Position numbers and translations under genes: made by a program
Shown: piece by piece, positions 1 to 7,616 of the stretch
Layout: every line of letters starts with the position of its first letter
Numbering within the stretch: the stretch's first letter is position 1
Source of the DNA: Segatella copri
GTDB taxonomy: Bacteria; Bacteroidota; Bacteroidia; Bacteroidales; Bacteroidaceae
NCBI RefSeq assembly: GCF_019127135.1
Contig: NZ_JAHOEA010000075.1
Location: 1-12,985 of the forward strand
Direction of reading: 5' to 3'
Length of the DNA stretch: 12,985 nucleotides
The notes under the pieces: model-generated
Seen by the model: only the letters and a program-made list of their open reading frames with translations
The model's database searches: none
What the model was told of the DNA's origin: nothing

Positions 1-2
1 AG

Positions 3-59
3 GATGTTACGGCTCGCGAATACTGCAATCTCCACGGATTGTGGAAGGGGGTAATCTAA
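3..59 (+). CDS. Superoxide reductase (desulfoferrodoxin/neelaredoxin family), C-terminal end only
   Basis: Only the last 18 codons and a TAA stop lie in the window; the gene enters from the left edge. The encoded tail reads DVTAREYCNLHGLWKGVI. The core Y-C-N-(I/L)-H-G-x-W is the closing motif of superoxide reductases, where the Cys and the His two residues after the Asn are ligands of the catalytic mononuclear iron. Archaeal SOR and Desulfovibrio desulfoferrodoxin end in the same way. The family reduces superoxide to hydrogen peroxide in the cytoplasm without making oxygen, which suits an anaerobe. The window does not show whether the protein has the extra N-terminal desulforedoxin domain, so one-iron and two-iron forms cannot be told apart. 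The assignment rests on one short but very characteristic motif. Confidence 0.72.
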   Translation, partial: DVTAREYCNLHGLWKGVI

Positions 60-98
60 AAGATTATGGGAAGGTAAAATCTAAAGGAATACTATCAT

Positions 99-144
99 TC
101 AGGAGGATATGCTCTATATTGTAGACACATTCTCCTGATTTTTT
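99..144 (+). terminator. Probable intrinsic terminator of the superoxide reductase gene
   Basis: TCAGGAG (99-105) pairs with CTCCTGA (132-138), followed directly by six T. The 26-base loop contains a smaller hairpin, TCTA-TATTG-TAGA. The long loop makes it weaker-looking than the other terminators here, but its place 40 bases after the stop codon fits. Confidence 0.55.
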
Positions 145-175
145 AGCTATTAATCAAAGTTTTTCTCCAAAAACG

Positions 176-206
176 TTGGAACTTATTGATATTATTCGTA
201 TATTTG
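176..206 (+). promoter_or_regulatory. Bacteroidetes-type promoter of the X25-repeat protein gene
   Basis: A -33 TTG (176-178) and a -7 box TATATTTG (199-206, matching TAnnTTTG) are separated by 20 bases, the usual spacing for the Bacteroidetes primary sigma factor. Transcription would begin near 212, giving a leader of about 85 to 90 bases. That leader is extremely A/T-rich, and no riboswitch or hairpin was seen in it. Confidence 0.65.
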
Positions 207-299
207 CACCAAATATACAATCAAAGACCCGATTTTTTAATAATAATACGCAATATTTTAATCATCATTTAATTATAAACATTTTAAATTATATTAATT

Positions 300-1436
300 A
301 TGAGAAGAACTATTTATACTTTTATCATGCTTTGTTTCGTAACACTAACACTGCAGGCACAAGATGTTTGGACAGCAGCAGGTTCCAGTTCAATCTTCGG
401 TTCTCATTGGGATATAAGCGACACACAAAATGACATGACCGATAAAGGGAATGGTATCTGGGAACTCACCAAAAACGGCTGTATTCTTGAGCAGAATGTG
501 AAAAACGAATTCAAAGTCGTGAAGAATCATTCATGGGCCGAATCGTACCCAGCAGCAAATTATGTCTTTACAGTAAAAGAGACTGGTACTTATAGCGTGA
601 CTATCCAGTTTAACGCAAACAATTTTGAAATCAATGTCAAACCCACAAAGACTGGTGATGCAGTTATCGGCGAAAAGACATGGACTGTAGCCGGTTCACC
701 CGAAATTCTCGGAAAAGATTGGGATGAAACTGCGATAGAAAACGACATGATCAAACAGGAAGATAATGTCACATACATTCTGACCAAGACCGATCTAACT
801 CTCGCTCTAGGTACTTATAAATATAAGATCTGTGCAAACCATGGATGGGCAGAAAACTATGGTGACGATAATGATCCTGAAGGTAATGCCTCCGTTTTTA
901 TCACAAAAGACGGAATCTACGACCTCACCTTCACCTTCAATTCGAAGACCCACGAAGTTTCCTGCGATGCAACCAGAAAAGCAGATGCCATAATTGAAAA
1001 GATATGGTCTGTTGCCGGAGACGAAGGACTATTTGAGACTGCGTGGGACGAGAAGTCCACGGTCAATGAGATGGAAATGCAGGAGAACTATATCTATGTC
1101 CTGGTAAAGAAGGGGATAAGCCTCAACGCCCAAACTTACGAATATAAGGTATGCTCCAACCATGACTGGACAGAAAGCTATGGTGCTGACCCTTTAGGAA
1201 TAGGAAATGCTATCCTCACCATCACTGAAGCCGGAACCTACGATGTTACCTTCACCTTCAATCAGGCAACCAAGGAGGTTTCTGCTACAGCTGTACCAAG
1301 CGTAACCGACGGCATTAGCCAGATTGCCAGTGACATCAAGACCAAGAAAGTAATCTTCAATCTTCAGGGACAGCGCATTTCTGCTCCAAAACAGGGAGTT
1401 TACATCATCAACGGCAAAAAAGTAGTCTTGAAATAA
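300..1436 (+). CDS. Secreted protein with three tandem X25-like beta-sandwich modules and Prevotella-type C-terminal tail
   Basis: The 378-residue product starts with a clear signal peptide (charged Arg2-Arg3, hydrophobic 5-18, probable cleavage after LQA at 18-20). Three homologous modules of about 100 residues follow, beginning at Trp24, Trp128 and Trp236. Each opens with W-(T/S)-(V/A)-A-G, has a central NH-x-W-(A/T)-E-(N/S)-Y motif (Trp79, Trp183, Trp290), and closes with a G-(T/I)-Y-(S/D)-(V/L)-T-(I/F)-x-F-N strand pair. This pattern resembles the X25 module of pullulanases and the repeats of SusE/SusF-like starch-binding proteins, so glycan (perhaps alpha-glucan) binding outside the cell is a reasonable inference. 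No catalytic domain is present. The last 30 or so residues (NLQGQR...GVYIINGKKVVLK) match the tail found on many Prevotella exported proteins and may be a type IX secretion signal. The gene stands alone with its own promoter and terminator; no SusC/SusD or glycosidase gene is beside it. The start is fixed by the signal peptide. Confidence 0.8.
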   Translation: MRRTIYTFIMLCFVTLTLQAQDVWTAAGSSSIFGSHWDISDTQNDMTDKGNGIWELTKNGCILEQNVKNEFKVVKNHSWAESYPAANYVFTVKETGTYSVTIQFNANNFEINVKPTKTGDAVIGEKTWTVAGSPEILGKDWDETAIENDMIKQEDNVTYILTKTDLTLALGTYKYKICANHGWAENYGDDNDPEGNASVFITKDGIYDLTFTFNSKTHEVSCDATRKADAIIEKIWSVAGDEGLFETAWDEKSTVNEMEMQENYIYVLVKKGISLNAQTYEYKVCSNHDWTESYGADPLGIGNAILTITEAGTYDVTFTFNQATKEVSATAVPSVTDGISQIASDIKTKKVIFNLQGQRISAPKQGVYIINGKKVVLK

Positions 1437-1462
1437 CAAATACTTATCATAGTGTTCATCAT

Positions 1463-1496
1463 AAAGGCATCCACAGCCCCCGTGGATGCCTTTTTT
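1463..1496 (+). terminator. Strong intrinsic terminator after the X25-repeat gene
   Basis: A perfect 12-bp stem, AAAGGCATCCAC (1463-1474) with GTGGATGCCTTT, encloses a 7-base loop (AGCCCCC). The stem runs into a T tract that ends at 1496. Confidence 0.9.
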
Positions 1497-1516
1497 AGTT
1501 AATTTTCCACGATTTC

Positions 1517-1548
1517 TTCGTATCTTTCATTTATAATGTGTAACTTTG
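1517..1548 (+). promoter_or_regulatory. Promoter of the ychF-lgt operon
   Basis: The -7 box TAACTTTG (1541-1548) matches TAnnTTTG. At 20 bases upstream sits TTCG (1517-1520), a weak -33 box. The leader would be about 20 to 25 bases and has no Shine-Dalgarno sequence, only an A-rich stretch before the ATG, as is usual in Bacteroidetes. Confidence 0.6.
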
Positions 1549-1577
1549 CACCGGAAATTTAAACGTTTAAAGATAAA

Positions 1578-2681
1578 ATGGCATTAAAATGTGGTATTGT
1601 AGGCCTCCCAAACGTGGGTAAGTCTACACTGTTCAACTGTCTGTCTAGTGCAAAGGCACAGGCAGCTAACTTCCCTTTCTGTACTATCGAACCAAACTTG
1701 GGCGTCATCACCGTACCAGATGAGCGACTCAACAAGTTGGCAGAGATTGTTCACCCAGGACGCATCGTCCCAGCTACTTGCGAAATCGTAGATATCGCAG
1801 GTCTCGTCAAGGGTGCCAGCAAGGGCGAAGGTCTTGGTAATAAATTCTTGGGAAATATCCGTGAGTGCGATGCTATCATCCACGTAATCCGCTGTTTCGA
1901 CGATGACAACATCGTTCGCGAGGGTGGCGCTAAGGTTAATCCTTTGGAGGATAAGAGCGTCATCGATACAGAGTTGCAGCTCAAGGACCTGGAAACTATC
2001 GAATCTCAGCTCACCAAGCAGAAGAAGACTGCTGCAGCAGGCAACAAGGATGCTAAGACGATGGTTACCGTTCTGGAGGCTTACAAGGCTGTTCTGGAGC
2101 AGGGAAAGAATGCTCGTGGCGTTACTTTCGAAACCAAGGAAGAGCAGAAGGTGGCTCACGACCTCTTCCTCCTCACTACCAAGCCTGTGCTCTACGTAGC
2201 CAATGTTGACGAAGCTTCTGCCAAGACCGGCAACGAGTATAGCAAGAAGGTAGAGGAAATCGCCAAGGAAGAAGGTGCTGAGTGCATGGTCATCGCTGCC
2301 AAGACAGAGGAAGACATAGCATCGCTCGAAACCTACGAGGACAAACTGATGTTCCTTGAAGAACTCGGACTGGAAGAGAGCGGCGTAAACCGACTCATCA
2401 AAAAGGCATACGCCCTGTTGAACCTCGAAACATTCATCACCGCAGGTGAGATGGAGGTCAAGGCATGGACCTATCACAAGGGCTGGAAGGCTCCTCAGTG
2501 TGCCGGCGTCATCCACACCGACTTCGAGAAAGGATTCATCCGTGCAGAGGTTATCAAGTATGATGACTATATCAAGTATGGCTCTGAGGCAGCTGTACGC
2601 GAGGCTGGCAAGCTCGGCATCGAGGGCAAGGAGTACGTCGTACAGGATGGTGACATCATGCACTTCCGGTTCAATGTATAA
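1578..2681 (+). CDS. ychF: Ribosome-binding ATPase YchF (Obg/HAS family)
   Basis: This 367-residue protein is a full-length YchF, matching the roughly 363-residue bacterial norm. The P-loop GLPNVGKST is at residues 9-17. The G3 motif DIAGL (72-76) ends in Leu where classical GTPases carry the catalytic Gln, which is the hallmark of the HAS subgroup. The fourth nucleotide motif is NVDE rather than NKxD, which explains YchF's preference for ATP. A helical insert follows the G domain, and the last 85 or so residues form the TGS domain ([18 protein letters not shown]... to FRFNV). Known members bind ribosomes and modulate translation and stress responses. The next gene, lgt, begins 18 bases after the stop with no terminator between, so the two are probably co-transcribed. 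Confidence 0.97.
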   Translation: MALKCGIVGLPNVGKSTLFNCLSSAKAQAANFPFCTIEPNLGVITVPDERLNKLAEIVHPGRIVPATCEIVDIAGLVKGASKGEGLGNKFLGNIRECDAIIHVIRCFDDDNIVREGGAKVNPLEDKSVIDTELQLKDLETIESQLTKQKKTAAAGNKDAKTMVTVLEAYKAVLEQGKNARGVTFETKEEQKVAHDLFLLTTKPVLYVANVDEASAKTGNEYSKKVEEIAKEEGAECMVIAAKTEEDIASLETYEDKLMFLEELGLEESGVNRLIKKAYALLNLETFITAGEMEVKAWTYHKGWKAPQCAGVIHTDFEKGFIRAEVIKYDDYIKYGSEAAVREAGKLGIEGKEYVVQDGDIMHFRFNV

Positions 2682-2699
2682 TCCTATTCTTCTACGGTT

Positions 2700-3563
2700 A
2701 TGATAGCAAATCTGCTTAACTATATCGTATGGGACCCAGATCCTATTCTGGCTCATCTGGGTCCTATGACCATCCGCTACTACTCCACCTGCTGGATGAT
2801 TGGTCTGCTGCTGGGCTATCTGCTCATGAGCAAGCTTTACAAGCAGCAGGGGCTCTCAGATGAGAAGTTCTCCCCACTGTTTCTCTACATTTTCTTAGGT
2901 GTACTGATAGGTGGCCGTTTGGGACATTGCATCTTCTATCAGCCGGAATATTTCCTCACCCAGTGGGATCACTTCATCGAGATGCTGATACCTGTTCATC
3001 ACATGCCAGACGGCAGTTGGAAGTTTACGGGTTATGAGGGACTGGCGAGCCACGGAGGCGTATTCGGCATGTTCGTCGGCATCTGGCTCTATTGCCGCAA
3101 CATGAAGGTGAGTGGCTGGGTAGTGCTCGACAATATGGGTATCTGCTCAGGCATTACAGCCACTTTCATCCGTTTGGGCAATCTGATGAATTCAGAGATT
3201 ATCGGCAAGGTTACCGATGTGCCTTGGGCATTTATCTTCGTTCGCGAAGACCAGTATCCACGCCATCCGGGTCAGCTCTACGAGGCTTTGGCATACTTCT
3301 GCTTTTTCCTCCTCATCCTCTTCATCTACAAGAAGAGAGGACCTAAGAGCGTAGGCACCGGTTTCTATTTCGGTCTTTGCCTTACTCTCATCTTCACCTT
3401 CCGTTTCTTCATCGAATATACCAAGGAGATTCAGGTAGCATTCGAGGCAGGTCTGCCTATGGATATGGGACAGATATTGAGCATTCCGCTCATCATCGCC
3501 GGTGTATGGAGCATCGCTTCCAGCACAAAGAGAGCGAAAGAAAAGAACGTAGAGGCAAAATAA
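2700..3563 (+). CDS. lgt: Phosphatidylglycerol--prolipoprotein diacylglyceryl transferase
   Basis: Lgt is the inner-membrane enzyme that transfers diacylglycerol from phosphatidylglycerol to the lipobox Cys of prolipoproteins, the first step of lipoprotein maturation. The 287-residue product has about seven hydrophobic segments and the family signatures in order. These are GGRLGHCIFY after the second membrane segment, the SHGG motif with the essential His (His118), the signature RLGNLMNSE (Arg158, Asn161, Asn164, Glu166), and HPGQLYE (His189-Glu195). The Tyr-rich start (RYYSTCWMIG) is typical of Bacteroidetes Lgt. The hydrophilic C-terminus is rich in Lys and Glu. It is the second gene of the ychF operon and ends at a shared bidirectional terminator. 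Substrates should include the lipoprotein encoded at the right end of this window before it was broken. Confidence 0.95.
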   Translation: MIANLLNYIVWDPDPILAHLGPMTIRYYSTCWMIGLLLGYLLMSKLYKQQGLSDEKFSPLFLYIFLGVLIGGRLGHCIFYQPEYFLTQWDHFIEMLIPVHHMPDGSWKFTGYEGLASHGGVFGMFVGIWLYCRNMKVSGWVVLDNMGICSGITATFIRLGNLMNSEIIGKVTDVPWAFIFVREDQYPRHPGQLYEALAYFCFFLLILFIYKKRGPKSVGTGFYFGLCLTLIFTFRFFIEYTKEIQVAFEAGLPMDMGQILSIPLIIAGVWSIASSTKRAKEKNVEAK

Positions 3564-3591
3564 TATTAGACGACTTATTTTCAGATTATAA

Positions 3592-3646
3592 AAATCCCTC
3601 CTCGTGCAACAGCATCTGCTGCCACGGGGAGGGATTTATATTTTTA
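3592..3646. terminator. Bidirectional terminator between lgt and mutS
   Basis: A 15-bp stem with one G-T pair (3592-3606 with 3623-3637) carries AAATCCCTCC on the left and GGAGGGATTT on the right. It is capped by a smaller hairpin, CAGCA-TC-TGCTG. T-rich sequence follows on the plus strand (to 3646), and on the minus strand the stem is followed by TTTTTATAAT. It therefore suits both converging genes, lgt and mutS. Confidence 0.85.
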
Positions 3647-6307
3647 TCTTCCCAGTAGAATCTTCTTGATGTCATTGAGCTTGTTCAATGCCTCTACCGG
3701 AGTGAGATTGTTCACATCCAGCCCGAGTATTTCATCACGTATCTGCGTCAATACAGGATCATCGAGCTGGAAGAAACTGAGCTGCACACCATCCTTAGGT
3801 TCATCGATGTGCTGTACGTTCGGTTTACCGGCACCGCCTACCCCGGCATTGTCATCCTCCAACTGTTTGAGAATCACATTGGCACGGTTCACGATGCTGC
3901 GAGGCATACCGGCAATCTCTGCCACATGGATACCGAAAGAGTGCTCACTGCCTCCCGGCTCCAGTTTGCGCAGGAAGATTACCTTTCCGTCCACCTCTCT
4001 CACACTCACATTGAAGTTCTTGATGCGAGGAAAGTTCTTCTCCATCTCGTTGAGCTCATGATAGTGGGTAGCAAAGAGCGTACGTGCCTGCGCCTTCTTA
4101 TGTTCATGCAGATATTCCACGATAGCCCAGGCAATGGAAATACCATCGTAGGTAGAAGTACCTCTTCCCAGCTCATCAAAGAGCACCAGCGAGCGCGGAG
4201 AAACGTTGTTCAGGATGTTTGCTGCCTCGGTCATCTCTACCATGAAGGTCGATTCGCCGAGCGATATATTGTCGCTTGCACCAACACGTGTGAAGATTTT
4301 ATCCACCAGTCCCACTCGGGCGCTCTCTGCGGGCACAAAACAGCCTACCTGTGCCAGCAGCACGATAAGGGCAGTCTGGCGCAGCAGAGCCGATTTACCA
4401 GCCATGTTAGGACCGGTAATCATCATGATCTGCTGTTTCTCGGTATCGAGCAGCACATCGTTAGGTACATAGCGTTCGCCCAGCGGCAGTTGGGTTTCAA
4501 TCACCGGATGCCTGCCCTGCTTGATGTCGAGCACCTCAGAATCATCGACAATAGGGCGCACGTAGCGGTTCTCGTCAGATGTCTTTGCAAATGACAAAAG
4601 ACAGTCCATACGGGCGATGAGGTTGGCATTGATCTGTATCTGCGGAATATACTCCTGCATGGCAGCTATCAGTTCGTTGAAGAGCTGTGCTTCCAATACT
4701 AGAATCTTCTCATCAGCACCGAGAATCTTTTCCTCATATTCCTTCAGTTCCTGGGTAATATAACGCTCTGCCTGAGCCAGCGTCTGCTTGCGTATCCACT
4801 CCTCAGGCACCTTGTCCTTAAAGGTATTTCTCACCTCCAGATAGTATCCGAAAACATTATTGTAACCTACCTTCAGACTCGAAATTCCTGTCTTTTCTAT
4901 CTCCCTTTCCTGTATCTTGAGCAGATAATCCTTGCCGTGGCGGCTGATGGCACGAAGGTCGTCAAGTTCGGCATTGAATCCGTCGGCTATCACGTCACCC
5001 TTGTTGACCAGCTGTGGCGGATCGGGCTGTATTTCCCTGGCGATGCGGTCTTTCAGGGTCTCGCATACGTTCAGCTGCTCGCCTACCCGCTTCAGAGCCT
5101 CATTCGTAGCATGCTGACATGCCACCTTGATAGGCTTGATGGCTTCGAGTGCATTCTTCAGCTGAACCACTTCGCGAGGCGAAACTCTACCCACGGCTAC
5201 TTTGGAAATGATACGCTCCAGGTCGCTGATGCGATGCAGCTGGTCATCGAGAAGCTGACGGAATTCCGGTTCCTTGAAGAAATATTCCACGATGTCGAGG
5301 CGCTCGTTGATTGGTTTAACGTCCTTCAACGGGAAGACCAGCCAGCGTCTGAGCATACGTCCGCCCATCGCCGTTACCGTACGGTCGATGACATTCAGGA
5401 GAGAAGAACCGTCTTCCTGCATAGGGGCAACCAGTTCCAGACTGCGGATGGTAAACCTATCCATACGTACGAACTTATCTTCTTCGATACGTGAAAGGGC
5501 GGTAATATGATTAATCTGTGTATGCTGGGTAATCTCGAGATACTGCATGATGGCACCACTGGCTATCACGCCGTTCTTGAGATGCTCTACGCCGAAACCT
5601 TTCAGAGATTTTGTCTTGAAATGTCCCAGGAGTTTCTGCATGGCTGTCTGTTCGGTGAAAACCCAGTCATCCAGTTCGAAGGTACAGTATTTGCTGCCGA
5701 AATATTTCTCGAAGTCATTCTTTCGGGCGCGGTCGTAGAGCACCTCTTTCGGCATGAAGTTGCCCATCAGTTTTTCTACATAGTCGTAGGTTCCCTCGCC
5801 GGTAAGAAACTCTCCGGTCGAGATATCCAGAAAGCTCACACCGCAGGCGGTCTTGCCGAAGTGTACGGCTGCCAGGAAGTTGTTCTCCTTGTAGTTCAGC
5901 ACGTTATCTCCCATCGCCACACCCGGTGTAACGAGTTCGGTAATACCTCGCTTCACCATCTTGTCCATCTGGCTCAGTCCCTTCTTACCTTTTATTTCGA
6001 GTCGTTTCTTCTTCGGGTCTTCCAGCTGGTCGCATACCGCTACGCGCTTACCCGCCCTGATGAGTTTAGGCAGATAGGTATCCAGAGCATGATGAGGGAA
6101 TCCTGCCATCTCGGTCGTGCCCGTAGAACCGCCATTGTTACGTCGTGTCAGCGTAATGCCGAGTATACGGGATGCCTCCACCGCATCTTCGCAGTAAGTT
6201 TCGTAGAAGTCACCGCAACGGAAGAGCAGCAGCGCTTCGGGATGTTTCGATTTCATCTCGAAAAACTGTCTCATCATCGGTGTAAGACCTTTATTATCGT
6301 TTGCCAT
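3644..6307 (-). CDS. mutS: DNA mismatch repair protein MutS
   Basis: MutS recognises base mismatches and small loops as a dimer and, with ATP, recruits MutL to start strand-specific repair. At 887 residues it has the normal MutS1 length. The mismatch-reading motif F-Y-E is at residues 34-36 in domain I ([12 protein letters not shown]), with the Phe that stacks on the mismatch and the Glu that contacts it. Connector, lever and clamp regions follow. The ATPase domain has Walker A GPNMAGKS (632-639) and the Walker B/signature [12 protein letters not shown] beginning at Asp711, then the ATHYHEL motif. The C-terminus keeps the short helical dimerisation tail. It lies 44 bases after the upstream ATPase gene on the same strand and has an unusually good ribosome binding site, but I see no TAnnTTTG box in that gap. 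It may therefore be read from the ATPase promoter or from one inside that gene. Confidence 0.98.
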   Translation of the reverse strand: MANDNKGLTPMMRQFFEMKSKHPEALLLFRCGDFYETYCEDAVEASRILGITLTRRNNGGSTGTTEMAGFPHHALDTYLPKLIRAGKRVAVCDQLEDPKKKRLEIKGKKGLSQMDKMVKRGITELVTPGVAMGDNVLNYKENNFLAAVHFGKTACGVSFLDISTGEFLTGEGTYDYVEKLMGNFMPKEVLYDRARKNDFEKYFGSKYCTFELDDWVFTEQTAMQKLLGHFKTKSLKGFGVEHLKNGVIASGAIMQYLEITQHTQINHITALSRIEEDKFVRMDRFTIRSLELVAPMQEDGSSLLNVIDRTVTAMGGRMLRRWLVFPLKDVKPINERLDIVEYFFKEPEFRQLLDDQLHRISDLERIISKVAVGRVSPREVVQLKNALEAIKPIKVACQHATNEALKRVGEQLNVCETLKDRIAREIQPDPPQLVNKGDVIADGFNAELDDLRAISRHGKDYLLKIQEREIEKTGISSLKVGYNNVFGYYLEVRNTFKDKVPEEWIRKQTLAQAERYITQELKEYEEKILGADEKILVLEAQLFNELIAAMQEYIPQIQINANLIARMDCLLSFAKTSDENRYVRPIVDDSEVLDIKQGRHPVIETQLPLGERYVPNDVLLDTEKQQIMMITGPNMAGKSALLRQTALIVLLAQVGCFVPAESARVGLVDKIFTRVGASDNISLGESTFMVEMTEAANILNNVSPRSLVLFDELGRGTSTYDGISIAWAIVEYLHEHKKAQARTLFATHYHELNEMEKNFPRIKNFNVSVREVDGKVIFLRKLEPGGSEHSFGIHVAEIAGMPRSIVNRANVILKQLEDDNAGVGGAGKPNVQHIDEPKDGVQLSFFQLDDPVLTQIRDEILGLDVNNLTPVEALNKLNDIKKILLGR

Positions 6308-6317
6308 TATCTTTTTT

Positions 6318-6323
6318 CTCCTT
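6318..6323 (-). promoter_or_regulatory. Shine-Dalgarno site of mutS
   Basis: On the minus strand AAGGAG lies 10 bases before the mutS ATG. This is noteworthy because no other start in the window shows a recognisable Shine-Dalgarno sequence. It supports the ATG at 6307 as the true start and may allow independent initiation if the gene is downstream in a transcript. Confidence 0.6.
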
Positions 6324-6351
6324 ATATTATTTCTTTTAATTTACATAGTTT

Positions 6352-7491
6352 CTATCTACAATACTCCTCCTTAAACCACAGCCGGTATATCGGGTCAACA
6401 AAGCCAAAAGTATCGTTTTGCTTTTCGATAATATCTTTGTTCTGGAGAGTTTTCCTGTTCTTGACAATCGTATTTGGATTACCAAGATTATAGATTTGTT
6501 TCACGGCTTGCGAGGAGAAATGCTGTTCGCCATTGGCTATAGCCTTAAGCATCTCTATCTGGGTAGAACTGAGATTCTCCGTATCATTCTGAAACATCGG
6601 GGTATTGATGTTGAGTACCTGTTTCAATCCCAGATGATATATATCTTCCGTCACTTCCGAAACCGTGAAACTCCAGATAAAATAGCACAACTGCTGGAGA
6701 TACCAGGAATGGCAGGCCACGGCATAACAGATTCTCTCGGCCATCTCTGCAGAGATTGACTTTCCTGTCTTCTCGAAAGATGACAGAATGAATGGAATCC
6801 AATGCTCCTTAGCTATCTTCTGCATAAAAATCACTTGTCCAAAGCGATAAAAAGGACTATTGGAATTGTTGAAGATATTGAGCATCATGTTTCGCTTGCT
6901 GCCGTAGAGACAGTAAGAGGTAAGCTGCTGTTGCTGCCATACCGAACGCATTTTTCCCTCCATATCCTTATACTCAGGAAGATTAGCCAACTGCTGGAAT
7001 TCGTCGATGCAGACGATAATCCTGATGCCCTTTTCCTTTGCCAGCAACTCAGGCAGTTGGAGAATCGCCATCTTATCACGCTCCTGTGGCACAAACTTCA
7101 GGTCGAAAGCCATGAAGTCGGTCACCTGGTCGTTGATTACAACCTGAGGTATCACACCTGTCAGGAATTTCTTTGCATCCTCTATCCATCGTTCCATTTT
7201 AGAGGAAGCACAAGCTATAACCTGACTGGCAAAAGTGCGATAAAATTCAGATTCAGAGCCGATGCTGAAGGCATCAATATAACAGATTCTTACGTTATTA
7301 TCCTCATCAGCCAATTCGCTCATCGCCCTTTTCACTAGCGATGATTTACCCCATCGGCGTGGTGAAATCAGCATCACGTTGATATGGGAGGACAGTAATT
7401 GCTTCAGCAAAGCCCTGTCTTCCTGTCTGTCGATAAAATTCTCATTGGTAGCTAATGTACCAAATTGAAATGGTGATAGATATTTTGCCAT
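6352..7491 (-). CDS. AAA/STAND-type ATPase of the archaeal-ATPase (PF01637-like) group, orphan
   Basis: The reading frame is open upstream to a TTG at 7512, but that TTG lies inside the -7 promoter box. The start is therefore taken as the ATG at 7491, giving 379 residues that begin MAKYLSPFQFG. The P-loop SPRRWGKSS (43-51) has the R-R-x-G-K-(S/T) form common in PF01637. Walker B is IRIIVCIDEFQQL with Asp163-Glu164, and a sensor-like segment GSKRNMM lies near 197-203. The last 80 or so residues, starting at LSSTQIEMLKAIA, look like a winged helix. No nuclease or DUF4143-like domain is visible. Bacteroidales genomes carry many paralogues of this kind and their substrates are mostly unknown. No toxin or partner gene adjoins it. 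Its promoter region holds the paired palindrome at 7520-7558, so regulated expression is likely. Function beyond ATP binding is not assigned. Confidence 0.8.
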   Translation of the reverse strand: MAKYLSPFQFGTLATNENFIDRQEDRALLKQLLSSHINVMLISPRRWGKSSLVKRAMSELADEDNNVRICYIDAFSIGSESEFYRTFASQVIACASSKMERWIEDAKKFLTGVIPQVVINDQVTDFMAFDLKFVPQERDKMAILQLPELLAKEKGIRIIVCIDEFQQLANLPEYKDMEGKMRSVWQQQQLTSYCLYGSKRNMMLNIFNNSNSPFYRFGQVIFMQKIAKEHWIPFILSSFEKTGKSISAEMAERICYAVACHSWYLQQLCYFIWSFTVSEVTEDIYHLGLKQVLNINTPMFQNDTENLSSTQIEMLKAIANGEQHFSSQAVKQIYNLGNPNTIVKNRKTLQNKDIIEKQNDTFGFVDPIYRLWFKEEYCR

Positions 7492-7509
7492 ATTCCCAGT
7501 AATTTGGTA

Positions 7510-7517
7510 CAAAGTTA
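7510..7517 (-). promoter_or_regulatory. -7 promoter box of the AAA ATPase gene
   Basis: On the minus strand the bases read TAACTTTG, matching TAnnTTTG. Transcription would start near 7503, leaving a leader of about 12 bases before the ATG at 7491. The expected -33 position falls inside the paired palindrome, so a protein bound there could block the polymerase. Confidence 0.55.
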
Positions 7518-7519
7518 CG

Positions 7520-7558
7520 AAATATTACCCTAAGGTAAGTTACCCTAAGGTAATATTT
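7520..7558. repeat. Paired 14-bp palindromes nested in one larger palindrome; candidate operator
   Basis: TTACCCTAAGGTAA occurs twice (7525-7538 and 7540-7553), separated by a single G at 7539. Each copy is a near-palindrome (TTACC/GGTAA). Flanking bases extend the symmetry: AAATATTACC (7520-7529) is the exact reverse complement of GGTAATATTT (7549-7558), so the whole block is centred on G7539. It lies between two divergent genes and covers the -33 zone of the ATPase promoter. A binding site for two dimers of a repressor, or for a co-operative tetramer, is the simplest reading. No regulator gene is beside it. It could also form a cruciform or an RNA hairpin. Confidence 0.65.
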
Positions 7559-7581
7559 AGAGTTTTTTAAATGAATATATG

Positions 7582-7611
7582 CTGCATTACCATAATAAAG
7601 CCGTACTTTTG
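7582..7611 (+). promoter_or_regulatory. Promoter of the phosphoesterase gene, apparently leaderless
   Basis: The -7 box TACTTTTG (7604-7611) matches TAnnTTTG and ends only five bases before the ATG at 7617. The -33 position has CTG (7582-7584), a weak match at 19-base spacing. If this box is used, the messenger starts at or almost at the ATG. Confidence 0.45.
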
Positions 7612-7616
7612 TACTC

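Noticed and set aside
176..433. An 85-codon plus-strand frame before and over the start of the X25-repeat gene
   Set aside because: It begins inside the -33 promoter element and is A/T-rich filler. The overlapping frame has a clear signal peptide and domain repeats.
300..1436. Possible tandem DNA repeat array
   Set aside because: The three modules are similar in protein sequence, but the DNA has diverged. They are protein domains, not a recent tandem duplication or a CRISPR-like array.
1584..2756. A 390-codon open frame on the minus strand across ychF
   Set aside because: It is fully antisense to an unmistakable YchF, has no recognisable domain, and its openness follows from ychF codon use. 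It also runs through the ychF-lgt junction.
3809..4594. A 261-codon plus-strand frame opposite the MutS ATPase domain
   Set aside because: The minus strand here encodes the conserved Walker motifs of MutS, so this is a shadow frame.
5507..6493. A 328-codon plus-strand frame opposite the start of mutS
   Set aside because: It is antisense to mutS and the end of the ATPase gene, both firmly identified. It has no promoter box or domain.
7520..7558. The paired palindrome as a CRISPR or phase-variation inversion site
   Set aside because: There are only two units one base apart, with no spacers, and no recombinase gene or second inverted copy is visible nearby. An operator is simpler.
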